Shown in pieces: positions 1-5,215 of a stretch of 5,215 bases of DNA (its first letter is position 1; every line of letters starts with the position of its first letter). The notes under the pieces are model-generated. The model was not told the DNA's origin. It searched no databases and saw only the letters and a program-made list of their open reading frames with translations. Source of the DNA: Chlorobiota bacterium (GTDB lineage: Bacteria; Bacteroidota; Bacteroidia; Bacteroidales; F082); the NCBI GenBank assembly GCA_030619415.1, contig JAUXBM010000151.1, forward strand, positions 1 to 5,215. Reading direction: 5' to 3'. Both the position numbers and the translations under genes were made by a program.

Positions 1-693
1 GACCTGTTTGAAGAACTGACAGGTGGCCGTGTATACCATATGTACATCTGGCCGGGTGGCGTTAGAAGGGATTTACCCAAAGGTTTCGAACAGAAGGTTT
101 TGAAAACTTTGGATTACCTCGAAAAACGTCTTGACGATTACGATGACCTGATGTTTGATAACGCTATCTTTAAGAAAAGAACACAAGGTGTAGGTATTGT
201 TGACAAGGGAAAAGCCATCGAATACGGTGTTGTTGGCGCTGTTCTTCGTGGATGCGGAATAAAAAGTGACATCCGTATTGATGATCCTTACGAAGTTTAT
301 GATAAGCTTGATTTTGAAGTCCCGACTGCCGAAGGTGGCGACATCTGGGCGAGGGCATTGGTAAGACGTCAGGAAGCAAGACAATCCATTCGTATTATTC
401 GTCAGGTAATTGCTGACATGCCGGGAGGTTCGTTCTACAACAAAATTCCCAATCCGCAAAAATGGAAAATTCCAGCAGGCGATGCTTATGTACGTACGGA
501 ATCTGTTCGTGGTGAAATCGGAATGTATATTGCCAGTGATGGAGGACTATATCCCCGCAGGGTACACCTTAGAGGTGCAGCTTACGTTCACGGAATTACA
601 TTATTAGAAGACGTATTGGTTGGGGAAAACCTCGCTGATATTTCAGCCATTATGAACAGTCTGGGAACTTGTCCCCCGGAGATTGAGAGGTAA
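1..693 (+). CDS. nuoD: NADH-quinone oxidoreductase subunit D-like protein (complex I 49-kDa subunit), 3' part
   Basis: The frame is open from base 1, so the gene begins upstream. The 230 visible codons are roughly the C-terminal half of a family usually near 400 residues. With D1 as the first visible residue, recognisable NuoD blocks are LFEELTGGR and GGVRRDLP (residues 2-26), a TQGVGIV...AIEYGVVGAVLRGCG block, YEVYDKLDFEVP, a RRQEARQSIRIIRQ helix, and ESVRGEIGMYIASDGG. The end, LADISAIMNSLG...EIER, aligns with the classical NuoD ending (SLDPVMGDVDR type). In complex I this subunit sits in the peripheral arm next to NuoB and forms the quinone cavity; the catalytic N-terminal residues lie outside the window. 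The hydrogenase-type C-terminal DPCxxC is absent: only one Cys (GTCPPE) is present, so a [NiFe] site is unlikely. The downstream NuoI-like gene on the same strand supports a complex I or Ech-like operon. A related ion-pumping paralogue (Mbx/Fpo-like) remains possible. Confidence 0.9.
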   Translation, partial: DLFEELTGGRVYHMYIWPGGVRRDLPKGFEQKVLKTLDYLEKRLDDYDDLMFDNAIFKKRTQGVGIVDKGKAIEYGVVGAVLRGCGIKSDIRIDDPYEVYDKLDFEVPTAEGGDIWARALVRRQEARQSIRIIRQVIADMPGGSFYNKIPNPQKWKIPAGDAYVRTESVRGEIGMYIASDGGLYPRRVHLRGAAYVHGITLLEDVLVGENLADISAIMNSLGTCPPEIER

Positions 694-697
694 AAAA

Positions 698-761
698 GTT
701 AAGGGTTAATAGTTAGGAGTTAAAAGGTTAAGAGTTAAGGGTTAAGGGTTAGGAGTTAAGG
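698..761 (+). repeat. GTTANNN heptamer array, left of the four-helix-bundle gene
   Basis: Nine consecutive units begin with GTTA. Eight are exactly 7 nt and one (719-726) is 8 nt. Unit starts are 698, 705, 712, 719, 727, 734, 741, 748 and 755. Variants are GTTAAGG, GTTAATA, GTTAGGA, GTTAAGA and GTTAAAAG. The array begins four bases after the NuoD stop codon and ends nine bases before the next start codon. Because each unit contains TAA or TAG and the period is not a multiple of three, it places stops in all three forward frames. The last unit supplies an AAGGA that may serve as a ribosome binding site. Confidence 0.9.
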
Positions 762-762
762 A
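758..762 (+). promoter_or_regulatory. Possible Shine-Dalgarno AAGGA for the four-helix-bundle gene
   Basis: AAGGA lies 8 nt before the ATG at 771, a suitable spacing. It is formed by the end of the last heptamer unit plus one base, so the repeat itself may provide the translation signal. Bacteroidota generally depend little on Shine-Dalgarno pairing, so its importance is uncertain. Confidence 0.3.
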
Positions 763-770
763 ATTCGATA

Positions 771-1172
771 ATGAAAGGAAATAGTATTAACAGCTTTGAG
801 GACCTTGAATGTTGGAAAGTATGCAGGGAAAGCAGGAAATATGTTTCTGAGATAATCAAAAAATTTCCTCCGGAGGAAAAATATGCCCTAACTGATAATA
901 TGCGAAGAGCATCCAGATCAATAACTGAAAATATTGCCGAAGGATATGGGAGATTTCACTACCAGGAAAACATTCAATTTTGCAGGATTAGCAGGGGCTC
1001 GCTTTATGAATTAATGGATCAGTTTATTACAGCATCAGACGAAAAATACATTACCAAAGATGAATACCAAAAAGGAAGAGAATTATTAGACAGATCGAAA
1101 GGTATTCTAAATGGTTATATAAAATATTTGCAACAAGCAAAAAAAGGAAAAGATAATGAGGATAAGAGTTAG
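771..1172 (+). CDS. Four-helix-bundle protein (S23 / 23S rRNA intervening-sequence protein family)
   Basis: This 133-aa protein is of the usual family length (about 115-130) and matches the four-helix-bundle family first noticed as ORFs inside 23S rRNA intervening sequences, related in fold to Avd of diversity-generating retroelements. Visible signature residues are FEDLECWK (9-16), KFPPEE (31-36), the basic MRRASRSITENIAEGYGR stretch (44-61) and SRGSLYEL (74-81). Four amphipathic helices can be placed at about 10-30, 36-58, 64-89 and 96-123, followed by a charged tail KKGKDNEDKS. There is no signal peptide or membrane segment. Family members form small oligomers, and their cellular role is not established; nucleic-acid binding is suggested by the basic surface but is inference. 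The gene sits between nuoD and a nuoI-like fusion, where it has no obvious respiratory role, and is bracketed by heptamer arrays. Its TAG stop lies inside a repeat unit. No rRNA, reverse transcriptase or template repeat is seen nearby. Confidence 0.9.
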   Translation: MKGNSINSFEDLECWKVCRESRKYVSEIIKKFPPEEKYALTDNMRRASRSITENIAEGYGRFHYQENIQFCRISRGSLYELMDQFITASDEKYITKDEYQKGRELLDRSKGILNGYIKYLQQAKKGKDNEDKS

Positions 1173-1223
1173 GAGTTAAGGGGAAAGAGTTAAGAGTTAG
1201 ACGTTAAGGGTTAAGAGTTGAAT
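1168..1223 (+). repeat. GTTANNN heptamer array, right of the four-helix-bundle gene, same orientation as the left array
   Basis: Units start at 1168, 1175, 1189, 1196, 1203 and 1210. A degenerate unit (GGAAAGA) fills 1182-1188 and a decayed last unit (GTTGAAT) lies at 1217. The period is exactly 7 throughout. The first unit, GTTAGGA, contains the TAG stop codon (1170-1172) of the preceding gene. The 14 bases at 1168-1181 are identical to 748-761 in the left array, giving direct repeats 420 bp apart that flank the gene. Confidence 0.88.
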
Positions 1224-1235
1224 TGAATTTAAAAC

Positions 1236-1277
1236 GCCTAACATATAACACCTAACACCTAACGCATAACACATAAC
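1236..1277 (-). repeat. Inverted GTTANNN heptamer array
   Basis: On the + strand TAAC recurs exactly every 7 nt (1239, 1246, 1253, 1260, 1267, 1274), preceded by GCC, ATA, ACC, ACC, GCA and ACA. Read on the minus strand these are six GTTANNN units (GTTATGT, GTTATGC, GTTAGGT twice, GTTATAT, GTTAGGC), so the core matches the forward arrays but the variable bases differ. A 12-base AT-rich spacer (1224-1235) separates it from the forward array. The transcript could fold as an imperfect hairpin with units at 1189-1216. The array ends 9 bases before the ATG of the fusion gene. Confidence 0.88.
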
Positions 1278-1286
1278 AGCAAGAAA

Positions 1287-3074
1287 ATGAGTTTTTTCGA
1301 TTTAAAAGGTACACTAAAACCACTGACTGCACTCAAGCAGTTTGGTAAAAAGCCACATACAATAGACTTTCCAAAAAAGACTTTGGAAGCGGCCGACCGA
1401 TACCGGGGATTCCATTACAACGAACTGGATGAATGCATCGGTTGTGGAAATTGTTCAATCATTTGCCAGAATGCAGCCATCGACATGATTAATCTGGACG
1501 GCATTGAAGGGAAGAATGGTGATTCGGGTCTGCGCCCGCGCATTGACCATGGCCGCTGTTGTTGGTGTGCCCTTTGTGTGGATGTCTGCCCAACCGGTAG
1601 CCTCAGCCTGACCAAAGATTACCAATACATAAGTACTGACCCGGATTCTTTCCTCTGGATACCCGGCGTGGACAATCCCGAAGGCAAGAATAATCTATCC
1701 TTCACAAGTGATAAAGAAAATTCGCTGAATGACTTTGGCCGGATTCCAATGCCTGAGTTGGATGGCATGGAAAGGGTTAAATCATTTGCTGAAGCAGTAC
1801 TCGGTTACAGCGAAGAGATGGCCCGTGAAGAAGCATCGCGTTGTATCAGTTGTGGACTTTGTACCGAAGTTTGTCCTGACCACATGCACATTCCCGAATA
1901 CATCAACGCCATTGCAAGCGGAAATGACAAGGATGCTATTCGCATTATTTACGATAACAATCCATTGCCGGAAATGTGCGGAAAAGTTTGTACGCGCCGT
2001 TGCGAAGATGTTTGTGCCATCGCCACACGTGGAGATAGTGTTGCCATTCGTTGGCTGAAACGTTATGCGACTGAAACTGCTGCAACTGCTGACATTACTT
2101 ATGAAATAGTTAATCCTGAAATTAAAGAAGCAAACGGATACAAAGTGGGAATCGTTGGTGCCGGGCCTTCCGGTTTAACTGCCGCTTATTACCTGGCATT
2201 GCGTGGTTTTGATGTGACCATTTACGAAGCCAATGCGAAGGCCGGTGGTATGACCATGTATGGTATTCCGAAATACAGGTTCCCACTGGAAAGTCTTGAC
2301 AAACAGGTTGAATACATCGAGAAAATTGGTGTAAAAATCAAATACAACACCAGGGTTGGTAAAGATATTTCTTTCGATAAAATCTACAAAGAAAGCGATG
2401 CCGTATTCATGGGCGTTGGATTCCCAAAAGCCTGGACACTCGGTATTGATGGCGAAGATGCCAAAGGTTCCATGCAGGCTGTGAATTACCTGCACGAAAT
2501 CAATGCCGGTGAAAAAGTAGAAATCGGCGATAAAGTTGCCGTGATTGGCGGCGGAAATGTAGCCATTGATGCAGCCAGAGTAAGTGCCCGTATGGGAGCT
2601 GATGTAACCATTCTTTACCGTCGTCGTGTGGAAGATATGCCAGCCGACTGGGAAGAAATTGAAGGTGCCGAAGATGAAGGAATCAATATCGTTCCGCAGG
2701 CCATTCCTATAAAAGTTATTTCTGACAAGAAAGGAAAAGTTACAGGAATCGAATACCTGATGGCAGAGATGGTTCCTGATGAAAGAGGTGGCAGGCCGAA
2801 ACCTGTAGCAATTGAAGGCAGCAATAAAGTACTCGAAATTACTGCGTTGATGGGTGCTATCGGACAGCAGGGTGATTATGCTTTCCTGGAAGAATACAGC
2901 GATAAAATCAAAGAGGAACGTGGCCGCTTTGTGGTGAATGAAAAACAACAAACTACTGATCCAAAAGTATTTGCCGGAGGTGATGCCGTAAACCGTACTG
3001 CCGATGCCATTAGCGCTATTGCTGACGGTTTCAGGGCTTGTAAAGCCATTGATGAGATGTTGGTGAAAAAATAG
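1287..3074 (+). CDS. NuoI-like ferredoxin domain fused to GltD/NfnB-like NAD(P)H:acceptor flavoprotein
   Basis: A 595-aa cytoplasmic iron-sulfur flavoprotein. Residues about 24-120 resemble NuoI/EchF: a TIDFPKKTLEAADRYRGFH lead-in, then two [4Fe-4S] motifs, C50/C53/C56/C60 (Q, not the usual P, after the last Cys) and C91/C94/C97/C101-P. Residues about 165-265 form the N-terminal cluster domain of the GltD/dihydropyrimidine dehydrogenase family, with C186/C189/C192/C196 and C231/C235/C239/C243. FAD binding follows: GAGPSG (291-296), E314 and GGMTMYGIPKYRFP (320-333). The NAD(P) site is VIGGGNVAIDAAR (419-431), with YRRRVEDMPA (444-453) favouring NADP(H) as in GltD relatives. AGGDAVNRTADAISAIADG (563-581) closes the FAD site. 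Ordinary GltD is near 470 aa; the extra N-terminus is the NuoI part. No large glutamate synthase gene is visible, so amino-acid synthesis is unlikely. Placed after nuoD, it probably feeds NAD(P)H electrons into a complex I-like core. The ATG at 1287 has only a weak purine stretch before it. Confidence 0.88.
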   Translation: MSFFDLKGTLKPLTALKQFGKKPHTIDFPKKTLEAADRYRGFHYNELDECIGCGNCSIICQNAAIDMINLDGIEGKNGDSGLRPRIDHGRCCWCALCVDVCPTGSLSLTKDYQYISTDPDSFLWIPGVDNPEGKNNLSFTSDKENSLNDFGRIPMPELDGMERVKSFAEAVLGYSEEMAREEASRCISCGLCTEVCPDHMHIPEYINAIASGNDKDAIRIIYDNNPLPEMCGKVCTRRCEDVCAIATRGDSVAIRWLKRYATETAATADITYEIVNPEIKEANGYKVGIVGAGPSGLTAAYYLALRGFDVTIYEANAKAGGMTMYGIPKYRFPLESLDKQVEYIEKIGVKIKYNTRVGKDISFDKIYKESDAVFMGVGFPKAWTLGIDGEDAKGSMQAVNYLHEINAGEKVEIGDKVAVIGGGNVAIDAARVSARMGADVTILYRRRVEDMPADWEEIEGAEDEGINIVPQAIPIKVISDKKGKVTGIEYLMAEMVPDERGGRPKPVAIEGSNKVLEITALMGAIGQQGDYAFLEEYSDKIKEERGRFVVNEKQQTTDPKVFAGGDAVNRTADAISAIADGFRACKAIDEMLVKK

Positions 3075-3102
3075 TTTTTGCTACGTTGCGCTCTTCAAGA
3101 TT

Positions 3103-3146
3103 CCTATCGGAACGGCGTTCAGGCTGGGCATCCCCTTGGAAGGGAT
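3103..3146. other. Paired small hairpins in the convergent intergenic gap, possible weak bidirectional terminator
   Basis: The 94-bp gap between the fusion gene and the convergent plug gene holds two inverted repeats. GAAC-ggc-GTTC (3110-3120) is extended by CCT (3103-3105) with AGG (3121-3123) around a four-base bulge. ATCCC (3130-3134) pairs with GGGAT (3142-3146). A short T run (3166-3170) lies some 20 nt beyond the second stem, too far for a classical intrinsic terminator on the + strand. The block is more GC-rich than other intergenic DNA here and could be a decayed repeat. Confidence 0.3.
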
Positions 3147-3168
3147 TAGGTAATTTACACCCTTATTT

Positions 3169-4443
3169 TTACCTTCTTGCCTCCCTCGAATTAATGGTCA
3201 AATACCCTACCAAACGATCATAATCAGGTACCCTTTCGCGGTAGTAAACATATACGGTATAATTGTTGGCAGTTTCCCAGTGGTCGCCCTCGATCAACGT
3301 TACATCGCCCTCTTTTTCGCCATCTGGTACAACAGCATACAAATAATTATAGTAACCTTGTTTAAGATAAAGCTGTCCAAAATACATATGCGCATGTTTG
3401 TCATATTGCATCCTGCTTTTGTTATCCAACTGCCAATCATTTAACTGGCCCAAAATATAAACATCTGCATTCGTAAACTCGGGAACTTTAAGCCAGAATT
3501 CCACCCACGCATATTCACCTTCAGTAGCTGTCACCTGCCCTTTACGGGCTTTAATGACTCTTTTGCCGTTGATATCGGCAAGTGTTTCGTAAGGTTTTTT
3601 TGCTTTTGAATATCCGGTGTGCAATACAACCCGGTAACCTTCGGGGATACTTAATATTTGACTAATATACATCGATCGATACCAATAGCTTTCCATATTA
3701 AACTCCCTGAATTGATTGCCTCCGTCGAAAACAATACCGTAGGGATAATCGTAATTGAGCATCTGGCCTGTTATTGTCGTCGGTTTTAAACCTGTTTTCA
3801 TATTATCCCACCTGCCGTTTTGCTGAATATTTACATTGATCCTTTTTTGCGGCTCAGAATTAAAAAAGTCGGTAGCGTAAATTGTTAAATCGATCTGCTG
3901 TTTCAAACGTGTATATTCAAGATTTTTGGGATAATAGGGGATAGCCACATCTATCCGCGCCAGGGGTTCAATCACAAAAAACCGACGGGTCAATATTATA
4001 TTTTCCTCCGAAAGATCATTGAGGTAAACGATTAGTACATAATTTCCCGAGAGGGTGATGCGCATATCCGGCCTGGGGAAGATGGCCTCATAATGCACGT
4101 AACCAGGAATCGCGTTAAACGAGAAAGCGTAATTGGTAATGTCCCCTTCGGTAAAGCCGTCAATGTATTCAAACTGTTCCAGGTCGGAAGGCCTCCAATT
4201 GTGGTCACAATGTATCAGCGTAAATCTAAACAAGTATGATTCATTGCTCATGTCATCAAATGAGAGCTTGAGTTTTTCGGTCGATCCAAGTCGCAGATAC
4301 GGGCTTTCGAGCTGACCTTTCGATCCGTGAAGCAAGACGGTTTGAATATTCGCATCATAAATAAAGTCTTCATATTTAATGTGCTGGGCAGAAAGAGATA
4401 AATAGAAGGTCAGCAATAGCAGAAACAGGGTGGCTTTTTTCAT
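3169..4443 (-). CDS. DUF5103 family protein, type 9 secretion system plug protein
   Basis: A 424-aa exported protein whose length is typical of the family. Residues 1-19 (MKKATLFLLLLTFYLSLSA, then Q20) are a clean signal peptide with a likely signal peptidase I site after SLSA. The mature protein is beta-rich and shows family landmarks HCDHNWRPSDLEQFEY (78-93), DGGNQFREFNMESY (240-253) and a C-terminal immunoglobulin-like/AMPK-beta-like region, VYILGQLNDWQL...YFGQLYLKQGYYNYLYAV (328-371). In Flavobacterium johnsoniae a DUF5103 protein was found as the Plug that closes the periplasmic end of the SprA translocon of the type 9 secretion system, so a periplasmic role at the outer membrane is likely. 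The assignment rests on recognised motifs, not on a search. The gene stands alone, convergent to the NuoI-GltD fusion and divergent from nqrA. No Shine-Dalgarno is seen before the ATG, as is common in this phylum. Confidence 0.87.
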   Translation of the reverse strand: MKKATLFLLLLTFYLSLSAQHIKYEDFIYDANIQTVLLHGSKGQLESPYLRLGSTEKLKLSFDDMSNESYLFRFTLIHCDHNWRPSDLEQFEYIDGFTEGDITNYAFSFNAIPGYVHYEAIFPRPDMRITLSGNYVLIVYLNDLSEENIILTRRFFVIEPLARIDVAIPYYPKNLEYTRLKQQIDLTIYATDFFNSEPQKRINVNIQQNGRWDNMKTGLKPTTITGQMLNYDYPYGIVFDGGNQFREFNMESYWYRSMYISQILSIPEGYRVVLHTGYSKAKKPYETLADINGKRVIKARKGQVTATEGEYAWVEFWLKVPEFTNADVYILGQLNDWQLDNKSRMQYDKHAHMYFGQLYLKQGYYNYLYAVVPDGEKEGDVTLIEGDHWETANNYTVYVYYRERVPDYDRLVGYLTINSREARR

Positions 4444-4670
4444 AACAATTCGGCTCAGTCAGGGATAACAATATTAAAAGTGAAAGTACATTTTTTCTGC
4501 TTACCAAAACCAACAGAATTTAAACACTCCGTAATGAAATAAACTATTTATCCAAAATGGAATAGTTATTTAGATACTTTCAAAATTCATAAAAAGAAGA
4601 TAATAAATGCTGAAATACATCATAATTGTCTAAATTCGCATTCATATTTAAAACATGAATCTATATACAT
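4444..4670. promoter_or_regulatory. AT-rich divergent intergenic region between the plug gene and nqrA
   Basis: These 227 bp separate two divergently transcribed genes and must hold the promoters of both. The stretch is strongly AT-rich with no ORF, tRNA or evident structured RNA. On the minus strand the best candidate for the plug gene is TAATATTG (4476-4469), one mismatch from the Bacteroidota TAnnTTTG element, but no TTG is correctly spaced upstream. Confidence 0.5.
4631..4638 (+). promoter_or_regulatory. Candidate -7 element of the nqrA promoter
   Basis: TAAATTCG, followed by CA, differs by one base from the Bacteroidota sigma-ABfr -7 consensus TAnnTTTG. It lies 32 nt before the nqrA start, implying a leader of about 25 nt. 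No clear -33 TTG is visible at the expected distance, so this is a modest call. Confidence 0.33.
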
Positions 4671-5215
4671 ATGTCAACTGTTTATAAGATCAAGAAAGGC
4701 CTTAATATCAAGCTGTTTGGAGAGGCCGAAAAAACCATTGTTGACTTAAATGCTAAAAGATTTGCAATCAAACCTCCCGATTTTGTCGGCTGCTTTCCTA
4801 AATTATTGATTAAGGAAGGCGATGAAGTGAAAGCCGGCACGCCATTGTTTTTTGATAAATACAGAGACAACATCCTGTTTACCTCACCGGTAAGCGGAAA
4901 AGTTGCCGCTATTGTCAGGGGTGCCAAACGGAAAATGCTTGAGGTAATTATTGAATCTGACGATCAGCAAAAATCTGTTGATTTTAGCAAAGCCGACCCC
5001 GCAAAAATTGATAGAGAGGCCATTGTTGGTAAATTATTAAAAGGTGGTGTGTGGCCTGGTATCAGGCAACGACCCTATTCAACGATAGCCGATCCGAAAG
5101 ATGTACCAAAAGCCATTTTTGTGTCAGGATTTGATACAGCCCCGCTGGCACCTGATTTCGACCTGATTGTTCATGGACATGGGGATGCTTTTCAGGCAGG
5201 CCTGGATGTGCTGAC
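4671..5215 (+). CDS. nqrA: Na+-translocating NADH:quinone reductase subunit A, 5' part
   Basis: The frame runs open to the window edge, giving the first 181 residues of a protein usually near 450. The start MSTVYKIKKGLNIKLFGEAEK is the typical NqrA beginning in Bacteroidota. LIKEGDEVKAGTPLFFDK (about 46-63) and FTSPVSGKVAAIVRGAKRK (about 69-87) form the barrel-sandwich fold shared with RnfC and lipoyl-like domains. IRQRPYSTIADP and PKAIFVSGFDTAPLAPD are family-conserved blocks. NqrA is the peripheral cytoplasmic subunit of the six-subunit Na+-NQR, which oxidises NADH, reduces quinone and pumps Na+; NqrA has been linked to quinone binding. It is normally the first gene of nqrABCDEF, which should continue to the right. 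The ATG at 4671 gives the family N-terminus; a nearby ATG at 4655 is in another frame and closes quickly. No Shine-Dalgarno is seen. Confidence 0.93.
   Translation, partial: MSTVYKIKKGLNIKLFGEAEKTIVDLNAKRFAIKPPDFVGCFPKLLIKEGDEVKAGTPLFFDKYRDNILFTSPVSGKVAAIVRGAKRKMLEVIIESDDQQKSVDFSKADPAKIDREAIVGKLLKGGVWPGIRQRPYSTIADPKDVPKAIFVSGFDTAPLAPDFDLIVHGHGDAFQAGLDVL

Larger units (their letters stand above)
698..1277. mobile_element. Putative four-helix-bundle gene cassette bounded by heptamer arrays
   Basis: The stretch from the first left heptamer to the last inverted heptamer is a self-contained block of about 580 bp lying between two genes expected to be directly adjacent in a respiratory operon. It contains one gene of a family known to occur as an insertion in other contexts, direct heptamer arrays on both sides, and an inverted array at the right edge. 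Neither neighbouring reading frame is disturbed. No transposase or clear target-site duplication is visible, so mobility is inference from structure; slow array expansion around a resident gene is an alternative. Confidence 0.45.

Noticed and set aside
73..459. 128-aa open frame on the minus strand
   Set aside because: Antisense to conserved NuoD sequence with no recognisable motif.
1..693. [NiFe]-hydrogenase large subunit (Ech/Mbh type)
   Set aside because: The C-terminal DPCxxC metal-binding motif is absent; only one Cys remains, and the rest matches NuoD blocks. The N-terminal motif is outside the window, so this is not fully closed.
771..1172. Diversity-generating retroelement accessory gene (avd)
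   Set aside because: The fold family is related, but no reverse transcriptase or template/variable repeat pair is seen in the window.
698..1277. CRISPR array or telomere-like repeat
   Set aside because: Units are 7 nt with no spacers, so it is not CRISPR. The GGGTTA look is due to GTTAAGG units meeting the next G; the variable bases and gene interior argue against a telomere.
2175..2951. 258-aa open frame on the minus strand
   Set aside because: It lies wholly within the well-supported fusion gene, has no recognisable domain and is rich in F/H/I residues typical of an antisense shadow.
1287..3074. Glutamate synthase small subunit (GltD) as the function
   Set aside because: The C-terminal 430 residues are GltD-like, but the NuoI-like N-terminus, nuoD context and absence of any large-subunit gene point to a respiratory role.
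4682..4927. 81-aa open frame on the minus strand
   Set aside because: Antisense shadow of the conserved NqrA N-terminal domain.

Overview
The window looks like a chromosomal piece of a Bacteroidota bacterium, probably an anaerobic or facultative member of the Bacteroidales/Marinilabiliales type. The reasons are a DUF5103/type 9 secretion plug protein (a family largely confined to this phylum), a Bacteroidota-style NqrA, start codons mostly without Shine-Dalgarno sequences, AT-rich intergenic DNA with a TAnnTTTG-like element, and a four-helix-bundle (S23/IVP-like) gene set in GTTA heptamer arrays. The species cannot be named from this sequence.

Layout. Bases 1-693 (+) are the last 230 codons of a complex I 49-kDa subunit (NuoD-like). 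Bases 698-1277 are an interruption of the operon: an array of GTTANNN heptamers, a 133-aa four-helix-bundle gene (771-1172), a second array in the same orientation, a short AT-rich spacer, and a third array of the same heptamer on the opposite strand. Bases 1287-3074 (+) encode a 595-aa fusion of a NuoI-like two-cluster ferredoxin domain to a GltD/NfnB-like FAD- and NAD(P)H-binding flavoprotein. A 94-bp gap with small hairpins separates this gene from a convergent gene (4443-3169, -) for the T9SS plug protein. A 227-bp AT-rich divergent intergenic region follows. The window ends inside nqrA (4671 onward, +), the first subunit of the Na+-translocating NADH:quinone reductase.

How the genes fit together. 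NuoD-like followed by NuoI-like is the end of a complex I or Ech-type gene order. The fused flavoprotein could supply NAD(P)H-derived electrons directly to the NuoI clusters, replacing the usual NuoEFG module; this is the most interesting inference here. A second, unrelated NADH:quinone reductase (Na+-NQR) starts about 1.6 kb downstream, so two quinone-reducing entry points lie side by side with an outer-membrane secretion component between them. The four-helix-bundle cassette seems to have been inserted between two operon genes without damaging either reading frame.
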